Source: Salinibaculum litoreum
GTDB lineage: Archaea > Halobacteriota > Halobacteria > Halobacteriales > Haloarculaceae
Assembly: GCA_009789175.1 (NCBI GenBank)
Contig: CP046868.1
Span: forward strand, 36,261-100,260
Direction: 5' to 3'
DNA: 64,000 nucleotides
Positions 25,728-33,370 of the stretch are shown in pieces (the first letter of the stretch is position 1; every line of letters begins with the position of its first letter). The position numbers were made by a program, and so were the translations under genes. A model generated the notes under the pieces. That model did not search any database. It was not told the DNA's origin and was given only the letters and a program-made list of their open reading frames with translations.

Positions 25728-26803
25728 GTGTCCCGATAGCTTCCCCGGACCTGGACGACGCGGAACGGAAACGCGTCGTCGAGGTCCTGGAGGACGGTCA
25801 CCTCGCTGACGGTCCGCTCGTCCGGCAGTTCGAATCCGAGTTCGCCGAGTTCTGCGGCGCGGACCGCGGAGTCGCGACGTCGAACGGAACGACGGCGCTA
25901 CACGCCGCGTTTCGTGGGCTCGGCATCGGAGAGGGCGACCGCGTCATCACGACGCCGTTTTCGTTCGTCGCCAGCGCGAACGCGATCAGGTTCGCGGGCG
26001 CGGAACCGGTGTTCGCCGACATCGACCCGGAGACGTACAACCTCGACCCCCACGCGGTCGAAGAGATAGCAAGCGCGGGCGACGTCGACGCTATCCTCGC
26101 CGTACATCTCTACGGCCTGCCCGCCGAGATGGACCACCTCCGAGATATCGCCGACGACCACGACCTCGCTCTGATCGAGGACGCCGCGCAGGCACACGAC
26201 GGCGAGTACGACGGCGAACCGGTCGGTTCCCTCGGCGACGCCGCCTGCTTCTCGTTCTATCCGACGAAGAACATGACGACGGGCGAGGGCGGCATGATCA
26301 CCACCGACCGCGATGAGGTCGCCGACCGCGCCGCGCGGTTCATCAATCACGGGCGCACGGACACGTACGAACACGCCGAGGTCGGACACAACTTCCGGAT
26401 GACGAGTATCGCGGCGGCCATCGGTCGCGCCCAACTGGAGAAACTCCCCGGCAACGTCGCGGACCGTCGCTCGAACGCGGCGCGGATCACCGAAGCAGTT
26501 CGCGATGCCCCGTCGCTGACCCCGCCGGCCGAACCGGACGGTCGGCGACACGCGTACCACCAGTACACGGTTCGATGCGAAGACCGCGAGGCGTTCCGGA
26601 CACATCTAGAGAGCCGTGACGTGGCCACGAGCGTCTACTACCCTCGGCCGATTCACGACCAACCGGCGTACGCTGACGTGTCCGCCGACGCTCCGGAGGC
26701 CGAGCGAGCGAGCAATGAGGTGGTTTCGCTCCCGGTGCATCAGGGGCTCTCCCAGGACGACATCAGACAGATCACTGACTGCGTCAACACTTATCATGAC
26801 TAA
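25724..26803 (+). CDS. PLP-dependent sugar 3-aminotransferase (WbpE/WlbC-like, DegT family)
   Basis: A 359-residue DegT/DnrJ/EryC1/StrS aminotransferase. The PLP lysine is Lys182 in FYPTKNMTTGEGGMI. Other hallmarks are SNGTTALHAAFRGLGIGEGD (substrate and PLP phosphate loop), ALIEDAAQAHDGEYDG (PLP ring contact) and GHNFRMTSIAAAIGRAQLEK. In the Wbp pathway this enzyme uses glutamate to convert UDP-2-acetamido-3-keto-glucuronate to the 3-amino sugar. It lies between the partner acetyltransferase and oxidase, overlapping both neighbours (4 and 8 bases). Specificity within the family is inferred from the gene set. Confidence 0.9.
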   Translation: MSVPIASPDLDDAERKRVVEVLEDGHLADGPLVRQFESEFAEFCGADRGVATSNGTTALHAAFRGLGIGEGDRVITTPFSFVASANAIRFAGAEPVFADIDPETYNLDPHAVEEIASAGDVDAILAVHLYGLPAEMDHLRDIADDHDLALIEDAAQAHDGEYDGEPVGSLGDAACFSFYPTKNMTTGEGGMITTDRDEVADRAARFINHGRTDTYEHAEVGHNFRMTSIAAAIGRAQLEKLPGNVADRRSNAARITEAVRDAPSLTPPAEPDGRRHAYHQYTVRCEDREAFRTHLESRDVATSVYYPRPIHDQPAYADVSADAPEAERASNEVVSLPVHQGLSQDDIRQITDCVNTYHD

Positions 26804-27770
26804 GACCAGAGTTGGAGTCATCGGTGTCGGCAGTATGGGCCGACACCATGCGCGGGTGTATCGAGAGTTACCGAACGCCGAACTGTTCGCCGTCGCCGAT
26901 GCTGATTCGGACCGCGCACAGGAGGTTGCCGACGATTACGACGCGCGGGTCCTCTCGACCGAGGGGCTGCTTAACGCGGTCGACGCGGTGTCGATAACGG
27001 TCCCGACGGAGTATCACTACGCGGTCGCGCGAGACGCGATAGACCACGGAACGCACGTTCTCGTCGAGAAACCGCTCGTCGACGACCCGGATGCAGGGCG
27101 CGAACTCGTCGAGTGCGCGGACGAGGCCGGACTCACCTTGCAGGTCGGTCACATCGAGCGGTTCAACCCCGCGGTCCAGACGCTCCAGGATATCGTCCCC
27201 GACCTGGACGTGATCGCGGTCGACGCCCGGCGACTGGGCCCCCCGGTCGACCGCGAGATCAGCGATAGCGTCGTCCTCGATCTCATGATCCACGACATCG
27301 ACATCGTGCTCTCGCTCGTCGACAACGACCTCGAAACCGTCGAATCGTTCCGAACCGGAGACGATCCGTACGTGGCGGCGTCGCTACAGTTCGAAAACGA
27401 CACCGTCGGGACGCTGACGGCGAGCCGCGTCACTCAGGAGCGAGTGCGTCAGCTGTCTATCACGGCCCGCGAGTGCCAGGTCAACGTCGACTACATGGAA
27501 CAGACGGTTCAGATACACCGTCACTCCCTCCCTGAGTACGTCGAGACGAACGGCGACGTCCGCTATCGGAACGAGAACGTCATCGAGCGGCCGACCGTCG
27601 ACAACGGGGAACCACTGAAGAAGGAACTCGCGTCGTTCGTCGAGGCCGCGACGACGGGCGAAGAGCCCGAGGTAACGGGGGACGACGGGATCCGTGCCCT
27701 GGAGGTCGCCAGAACTATCGACCGGACGGCGTCCGACCGAACTGTCCGGCCGAGGGAGGTGCGTCACTGA
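26796..27770 (+). CDS. Gfo/Idh/MocA oxidoreductase (WbpB/WlbA-like 3-dehydrogenase)
   Basis: A 324-residue NAD-dependent dehydrogenase from the chosen start MTKTRVGVIGVGSMGRHHAR, whose GxGxxG loop begins the Rossmann fold; the longer upstream frame overlaps the aminotransferase and is rejected. The EKPL motif (HVLVEKPLVDD) supplies the catalytic Lys, and GHIERFNPAVQ and DLMIHDIDIV follow. WbpB/WlbA oxidises C3 of UDP-N-acetylglucosaminuronate to give the 3-keto substrate for the aminotransferase. The gene order acetyltransferase, aminotransferase, oxidase, 6-dehydrogenase supports this assignment. It overlaps the next gene by one base (TGATG). Confidence 0.88.
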   Translation: MTKTRVGVIGVGSMGRHHARVYRELPNAELFAVADADSDRAQEVADDYDARVLSTEGLLNAVDAVSITVPTEYHYAVARDAIDHGTHVLVEKPLVDDPDAGRELVECADEAGLTLQVGHIERFNPAVQTLQDIVPDLDVIAVDARRLGPPVDREISDSVVLDLMIHDIDIVLSLVDNDLETVESFRTGDDPYVAASLQFENDTVGTLTASRVTQERVRQLSITARECQVNVDYMEQTVQIHRHSLPEYVETNGDVRYRNENVIERPTVDNGEPLKKELASFVEAATTGEEPEVTGDDGIRALEVARTIDRTASDRTVRPREVRH

Positions 27771-29134
27771 TGGAGCTAAGCAGGAACGAAACAACCAAAC
27801 TGTACGGGACGGAGAGCGCGATAGAGGACCGGCGCGAGGCGTTCGTCGACGGCGACGTACCGGTCGCGGTGTACGGACTGGGAAAGATGGGTCTCCCGCT
27901 CGCGGTCGTCTATGCGGGCGTCACCGGCAACGTCGTCGGGGCTGACGTCGACCGTGATGTCGTCGACAGGATCAACGACGGCGGCTGTCCCGTCGAGGGC
28001 GAACCGCGTCTCCCGGAACTCACCTCCGCCGCGGTCAACGCGGGGGCGTTCCAGGCGTCCGACGACCCCTCCGCGGTAGCGAACGACGCGAGCGTTCACG
28101 TCGTCATCGTCCCGACGACGCTCCGCGACGACTACCATCCGGACCTTTCGAACCTCCGGACGGCAGTTCGCGACATCGCATCGGGTCTCGACCCGGGCGA
28201 CATGGTCGTCGTCGAGTCGACCGTCCCGCCGCGAACCTGCGAAGACGTCATCGAGCCGGTCCTGATAGAGGAGAGCGGTCTCGCGGCCGACCAGTTCGGC
28301 CTCGCGTTCTGCCCGGAGCGAACGTCCAGCGGACGGGCGCTCAAAGACATCCGCGGAGCGTATCCCAAGATCGTCGGCGGCGTCGACGCGGAAAGCACGG
28401 TCGTCGCGGAGACTATCTACGACGAACTCACCGTCAACGACATCGTTCCGGTCAGCGACGCCACGACGGCGGAGTGCGTGAAAGTGTTCGAGGGCGTGTA
28501 CCGGGACGTCAACATCGCTCTCGCGAACGAACTCGCAACGTTCACTGACGAGCTAGGCGTCGATGTCAACGAGGCTATCGAAACGGCGAACACCCAGCCG
28601 TTCTGTGACATCCACGACCCCGGGGTCGGCGTGGGCGGCCACTGCATCCCCTACTACCCCTACTTCCTGATCAAGGAACTCGCGAGCGACGCGCCGATGC
28701 TGCGGACGGCGCGCGACGTGAACGACGAGATGCCGCTTTTCGCGGTCAGAAAACTCGTCGAAGGGTTACAGCGCGCCGGCAAACATATCGAGGACTCGGC
28801 GATACTCGTCCTCGGCGTGACGTACCGGGCGGGCGTCGCCGAGACCCGCAAGACGCCGGCACGGCCGATAGCCGAGAAGCTGAACCAGTTCGGCGCGACT
28901 GTCGTCGCGGCCGACCCGATGATCGACGACTTCTCCGAGTTCGACGTGTACGGTGCGGCGACCGACTCCGTCACCGACCTGGACATCGACGGGGCGATAC
29001 TGGTGACGGACCACGAGGAGTTCGAGACGCTCGACTGGAACGCCTTCGACGAGAACATGGTCGTCGTAGACGGCCGTGACGCGCTCGAACTCGGTGACAC
29101 CGACCACCACGTCTACACGATCGGGAGCGGGTAA
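27770..29134 (+). CDS. Nucleotide sugar 6-dehydrogenase (WbpA-like)
   Basis: A 454-residue UDP-sugar 6-dehydrogenase that oxidises C6 of a UDP-N-acetylhexosamine (probably UDP-GlcNAc here) to the uronic acid with two NAD+. The Rossmann loop is VYGLGKMGLPLAVVYAG (about 34-50). CPERTSSGRALKDIRGAYPK, KVFEGVYRDVNIALANELA and the catalytic Cys292 in GVGVGGHCIPYYPYF follow. The C-terminal UDP-binding domain begins near LGVTYRAGVAETRKTPA. This is the WbpA/WecC/TviB-type family rather than the UDP-glucose subgroup. Being in the wbp-like operon favours UDP-GlcNAc as substrate, but UDP-ManNAc cannot be excluded. A two-base gap separates it from the GT2 gene. Confidence 0.9.
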   Translation: MELSRNETTKLYGTESAIEDRREAFVDGDVPVAVYGLGKMGLPLAVVYAGVTGNVVGADVDRDVVDRINDGGCPVEGEPRLPELTSAAVNAGAFQASDDPSAVANDASVHVVIVPTTLRDDYHPDLSNLRTAVRDIASGLDPGDMVVVESTVPPRTCEDVIEPVLIEESGLAADQFGLAFCPERTSSGRALKDIRGAYPKIVGGVDAESTVVAETIYDELTVNDIVPVSDATTAECVKVFEGVYRDVNIALANELATFTDELGVDVNEAIETANTQPFCDIHDPGVGVGGHCIPYYPYFLIKELASDAPMLRTARDVNDEMPLFAVRKLVEGLQRAGKHIEDSAILVLGVTYRAGVAETRKTPARPIAEKLNQFGATVVAADPMIDDFSEFDVYGAATDSVTDLDIDGAILVTDHEEFETLDWNAFDENMVVVDGRDALELGDTDHHVYTIGSG

Positions 29135-29136
29135 CA

Positions 29137-30119
29137 ATGTACCGGGGCAAGACAGTCGGCGTTGTCGTGCCGGCCTACAACGAGGAGGGGTTCGTGGGTG
29201 ACGTGATAGACTCCTTGCCGGAGTTCGTCGACAAGGTGTACGTCGTCGACGACTGCTCGACTGACGGGACCTGGAAGGAGGTCCAGCGACACGCAGCGAA
29301 GGCGAACGCGCGGCGAAGCGACCCGCCGATCCCCGACGGCGGCGTCGGGTCAAACGACGATGTCGAAGCGGACGGCGGCGTCTCTCTCGACTCCCGCGTC
29401 ACGACGATCCGCCACGACGAAAACAGCGGCGTCGGTGCTGCGATCAAGACCGGGTACGCCCGCGCCCGGGAGGCCGGCCTGGACGTAACCGCGGTGATAA
29501 ACGGGGACGGGCAGATGGACCCGGATATTCTGGACCGGATCATCGACCCCGTCGTCAACGGAGAGGCCGACTACTCGAAAGGGAACCGTCTGCTCTCCGC
29601 TTCCCACCGCGATGGGATGTCCAGTTGGCGGCTGTTCGGCAACTCGATACTGACTTTCCTCACGAAGATAGCGAGCGGGTACTGGCGGATGGTCGACCCC
29701 CAGAACGGCTACACGGCCATCTCCCTTCGGGCGCTCGAACGGTTAGACGTCGATAATCTGTACGACGAGTACGGGTTCCTGAACGACGTTCTGGTCAAAC
29801 TGAACACCCACGGGTTCCGGGTCGCCGACGTTCCGATGGAGGCACACTACGGGAACGAACAGAGCAACATCAAATACGCCGACTTCATTCCGCGGCTGTC
29901 TCTGTTGCTCTTCCGGAACTTCCTGTGGCGTCTCAAGATGAAATATCTCGTGTACGACTTCCATCCCTCGTTCTCCTGTACACGTTCGGAGCGCTGAGTT
30001 CGCTCTCCGGCGTGGCCCTCGCAGGGGTCACGTTAACGGGGATGGACTCCGTAGTCACGGGCAGTGCGCTGTCGATACTGCTCGTCCTGTTCGGGGGACA
30101 CTATGTACGCTGGCAATGA
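29137..30119 (+). pseudogene. Family 2 glycosyltransferase, interrupted by one frameshift
   Basis: The first frame encodes a GT-A fold enzyme like dolichol-phosphate sugar synthases and AglJ-type transferases: VVVPAYNEEGFVGDVIDSL (nucleotide site), VVDDCSTDGT, VINGDGQMDPD (metal DxD-like), then DPQNGYTAISLRAL and FLWRLKMKYLVYDFHP. After the His-Pro, the frame runs into SFSCTRSER and stops. A second frame continues LVLLYTFGALSSLSGVALAG and further to 30119 with two membrane helices, as expected for this family. One C missing from the ccc run at 29965-29967 explains the break; adding it gives 327 residues. The product would add a first or early sugar to a lipid carrier. Confidence 0.85.
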
Positions 30120-30174
30120 TATTCGATAAGCAGCACAACGAAAATCTGGAACGAAGAACCTGGTGAGAGCATCA

Positions 30175-31236
30175 ATGAAAGTACTGACCGTCGTCGGTGC
30201 ACGACCGCAGTTCATCAAGGCGTTTCCGGTTTCGCAGGCGCTTCGAGAGTCACACGAAGAGGTGTTCGTCCACACCGGACAGCACTACGACGAAGGCCTC
30301 TCGGACATCTTCTTCGAGGAACTTGCGATCCCCGAACCGGACTACCATCTCGGTGTCGGGTCGGCGTCGCACGCGACCCAGACCGCCGAGATGATGACTG
30401 GAATCGAATCGCTGATCGACGAGGAGTCCCCGGATGTCGTCCTCGTTTACGGGGACACGAACTCGACACTGGCCGCGGCGATCGTCGCTGCCAAGGAGGA
30501 TGTCGCGATAGCGCACGTCGAGGCCGGCCTCCGGAGCGAGAACTGGTCGATGCCGGAGGAGGTAAACCGCGTTCTCACCGACCACGCGTCGGACCTCCTG
30601 TTCGCCCCCAGCGAAAGCGCCGCGGAGAACCTCCGTGAAGAGGGTCTCACTGCCGGAGTGCACGTGACCGGCGACGTGATGCACGACGCGGTTCTCCACG
30701 CTCGAACGCGGGCGCAAGACTACTCGTCTATTACCGACGACCTCGGCGTCGACGACGGCGAATACGTCCTCGCCACGGTCCACCGCGCCGGCAACACTGA
30801 CGACCCGGAGCGCCTCGAAGCTATCATGTCGGGTCTGTCGGCGTCACCGGCCCCCGTCGTCTTTCCGGCGCACCCGCGGACCGTCGGCGCACTCGAGCAG
30901 CACGGACTCTGGGAAACGTACGCCGACGAGATGCGACTGATCGAACCGGTCGGATATCTCGATTTCGTTCGACTGCTCGACGGGGCCGAACGCGTCGCCA
31001 CGGACTCCGGTGGCGTTCAGAAGGAGGCGTTCTATCTGGACACCCCCTGCGTGACGCTTCGTAACGAGACGGAGTGGACCGAAACCGTCGAGTGCGGATG
31101 GAACGTTCTCGTCGGCGCGCGGGAGTCGGATATCCGCACAGCGTTGACCCAGCAGTTCGCCCCGGAAGAGAATCCTCCCCTGTACGGGGACGGTACTGCC
31201 GCCACGAGAATACTGGATGCCCTCAACTATGCGTGA
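30175..31236 (+). CDS. wecB: Non-hydrolysing UDP-sugar 2-epimerase (WbpI/WecB-like)
   Basis: A 353-residue UDP-GlcNAc 2-epimerase family member from the chosen start MKVLTVVGARPQFIK; a GTG 12 bases upstream is less likely. Diagnostic parts are HTGQHYDEGLSDIFFEEL, VLVYGDTNSTLAAAIVAAK, IAHVEAGLRSEN, MPEEVNRVLTDH, TVHRAGNTDDP and DSGGVQKEAFYL. In this gene set the expected role is that of WbpI, converting UDP-2,3-diacetamido-glucuronate to the manno epimer. The plain UDP-GlcNAc to UDP-ManNAc epimerase (WecB) is the alternative. It lies in the operon after the frameshifted GT2 gene and overlaps the deacetylase gene by 8 bases. Confidence 0.88.
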   Translation: MKVLTVVGARPQFIKAFPVSQALRESHEEVFVHTGQHYDEGLSDIFFEELAIPEPDYHLGVGSASHATQTAEMMTGIESLIDEESPDVVLVYGDTNSTLAAAIVAAKEDVAIAHVEAGLRSENWSMPEEVNRVLTDHASDLLFAPSESAAENLREEGLTAGVHVTGDVMHDAVLHARTRAQDYSSITDDLGVDDGEYVLATVHRAGNTDDPERLEAIMSGLSASPAPVVFPAHPRTVGALEQHGLWETYADEMRLIEPVGYLDFVRLLDGAERVATDSGGVQKEAFYLDTPCVTLRNETEWTETVECGWNVLVGARESDIRTALTQQFAPEENPPLYGDGTAATRILDALNYA

Positions 31237-32135
31237 TGACCACGCGTTCGCGCTGTGTCTGACACACGACGTCGATAGGCCGTTCAAAACCTATCAGTCG
31301 ATCTATTACGCGTTGCAGGAGCGGCCGTTGTACCATCTCAAAACGGCGATCCGGCGGACCAACCCGTACTGGCAGTTCGACGAAATACGGTCGCTGGAAG
31401 CCGAACTCGGCGTTCGCTCGGCGTTTTACTTCCTGAACGAACCGCACCTGTTCAGGGGGACCAGCCCCCGCGAGTGGTTTCGACCGGCACGGTGGGTTCA
31501 ACACATCGGGAGTTACGACGTGGAATCGCCGGAGATCGCCGACGTTATCCGGTGCCTGGACGCAAACGGCTGGGAGATCGGCCTCCACGGGTCCTTCGAC
31601 TCATACCGCGACAAGGAACGGCTTCGATACGAGAAGGACGTTCTGGAGAACGTTCTGGGTCACCCCATCGTCGGCGGTCGGCAACATTACCTGCATCTGG
31701 ACGTTCCGGAAACCTGGCGGTACCACGACGACCTCGGTCTCCAGTACGACGCCAGCCTCGGGTCGTCACACGAGTACGGTTTTCCAGCACGGGTACGAAC
31801 CGCTCCGTCCGTTCGGCGATTCGTTCGTCGTCTTCCCGCTGACCGCGATGGAAACCGCCCTTCCGGACCCCGACGAGGAGTTCGATAAAGCGTTCGAAGC
31901 CTGCGAGGACCTGCTCCTGGAGGCCGCGGCGAACGACGCGGTCATGACGGTGTTGTGGCATCCGAGATACTTCAACGAGGACGAATACCCCGGCTACCGT
32001 CGGCTGTACTATCGTCTCGTGGAGCGGGCGCTCGACCTGAACGGCTGGGTCGGTCCGCCCGGCGACCTCTACCAGCAACTGATGTCGACGGAGGAGCGTG
32101 CGGAACGGGGTATGGAGAGGATAACAAAGTTCTAA
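31229..32135 (+). pseudogene. Polysaccharide deacetylase-like protein, interrupted by one frameshift
   Basis: The first frame starts MRDDHAFALCLTHDVDRPFK and contains the HD metal pair of carbohydrate esterase family 4 (LTHDVD), GVRSAFYFLNEP, and the WEIGLHGSFDSYRD motif (H-G-S). The frame goes out of register at EYGFP, and another frame continues QHGYEPLRPFGDSFVVFPLT through METALPDPDEEFDKAFEA and TVLWHPRYFNED (the final catalytic His region). One extra T in the tttt run at 31780-31783 accounts for this; removing it gives 301 residues. Such enzymes remove N-acetyl groups from glycans. It is the seventh gene of the operon. Confidence 0.83.
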
Positions 32136-32160
32136 TCCACCTCACCGAGGAACGAACCAG

Positions 32161-33165
32161 ATGAACATCGAACGCCTGACGTTGGACCAGTGGGCAGACG
32201 CCCTACCGTCCGGCGGATTCGACGTGTTTCACACTCCTGAAGCGTTGCGAGTACTCGACGACCACGCCCCCGGGACTATGACGCTACTCGGCGGGTTCAA
32301 GGGACAGCAGTCCGTCGCACTGTTTCCCGCGTTCGTCCGAAAACGGTCTGTCGGCCGGGCGGTCACTTCACCGCCACCGTCGATGAGCGTCCCACACATG
32401 GGACCGATCATCAACCCCAATTCGCCGAAACAGCGCAAGCGGGAGAAACTGAACCGGAAGTTCGCTCGGGGCGTACTCGACGAACTGGACGCGTCGTCCG
32501 CACAGACGCTCTTCCGCGTCGTCACGACTCCCGGATACGGCGACCCGCGGCCCTTCGACTGGGCCGACCTCTCCGTCGAACCCGGTTTCACGTACCGGTT
32601 GCATCTCGACGGGCGGTCGCTCGACGACGTCATGAGTTCGTTTAGTAGCAGCCTCCGCCGAGATATCCGCAAGGCGAAGGAGTCGGACGCGGAGATCTCG
32701 GTCGAGGGTGTCACGGCGGCCCGTACGGTATTCGACCGCATGGTCAACCGGTACGACGAAAACGACGACACGCTCCCTATCACGTGGCCCTTCATGCGCG
32801 ACCTGGTCGACGCACTCGACGACCGGTGTCGCGTGTACGTCGTTCGGACGCCGGACGGCGAGTTCCTGAGCGGTATCGTGACGCTCTTTTCGAACGACAC
32901 CGCCTACTTCTGGCAGGGCGGCGCTCGGGCCGACTACGACGGCGTCAGCGTCAACAGCCTGCTCCACTGGGCGATCATCGAGGACGTTGTCGAGGATCCG
33001 GTGCTCGATTCGGTCTACCAGTACGACCTCGTCGGCGCGAACACCGAGCGGCTCTGCAAGTACAAAGCGAAGTTCGGCGCACAGTTGCACCCCTACTACG
33101 TCGTGGAATCCGCCGGTCCGAGCATGGAGATCGCAAAGCGGGCCTATCAGCTCGTCAAGCAGTAA
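32161..33165 (+). CDS. FemAB-like (GNAT-fold) transferase, paralog 2
   Basis: A 334-residue protein with the same layout and exact length as the one at 21-22 kb. Shared blocks are GGFKGQQSVALFPAFVRK, SPPPSMSVPHMGPIINPN with a following KQRKREK, FSSSLRRDIRKAKESDAEIS, AYFWQGGARADYDGVSVNSL and YQYDLVGANTERLCKYKAKF. The family transfers acyl or aminoacyl groups. As last gene of the Wbp-type operon, it could add an aminoacyl or acyl group to a free amino sugar of the glycan, perhaps one exposed by the deacetylase encoded just before. This is inference from context. Confidence 0.85.
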   Translation: MNIERLTLDQWADALPSGGFDVFHTPEALRVLDDHAPGTMTLLGGFKGQQSVALFPAFVRKRSVGRAVTSPPPSMSVPHMGPIINPNSPKQRKREKLNRKFARGVLDELDASSAQTLFRVVTTPGYGDPRPFDWADLSVEPGFTYRLHLDGRSLDDVMSSFSSSLRRDIRKAKESDAEISVEGVTAARTVFDRMVNRYDENDDTLPITWPFMRDLVDALDDRCRVYVVRTPDGEFLSGIVTLFSNDTAYFWQGGARADYDGVSVNSLLHWAIIEDVVEDPVLDSVYQYDLVGANTERLCKYKAKFGAQLHPYYVVESAGPSMEIAKRAYQLVKQ

Positions 33166-33250
33166 CGTCCTCCCCACCGCACTCGTTCCATCGCTACCGC
33201 GCTCGATCCGTGCGGAAACGGGGTGCTGACGAACTATCGTAGCCACTGAG

Positions 33251-33318
33251 ACGGTTCACACGCTGACCGCATCGCTGTCGTGCGATCAGGTGTGCATTGA
33301 GTTTCAGTGTGTACTATA
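33251..33318. repeat. Dispersed 68-bp hairpin repeat, copy A
   Basis: It is about 80 percent identical to the copy at 56374-56441, with no gaps. The core gctgtcgtgcgatca is conserved, and both copies fold as a hairpin. One outer pair differs as C-G here (33261 with 33290) and T-A in copy B, which is a compensatory change. It lies between convergent genes. Its nature (RNA, mobile element remnant or terminator) is unknown. Confidence 0.6.
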
Positions 33319-33370
33319 ACTGCAACAGGAACTCCAGTAGCGTATCGCCGGCTCTCGACCACTCTCCTTT

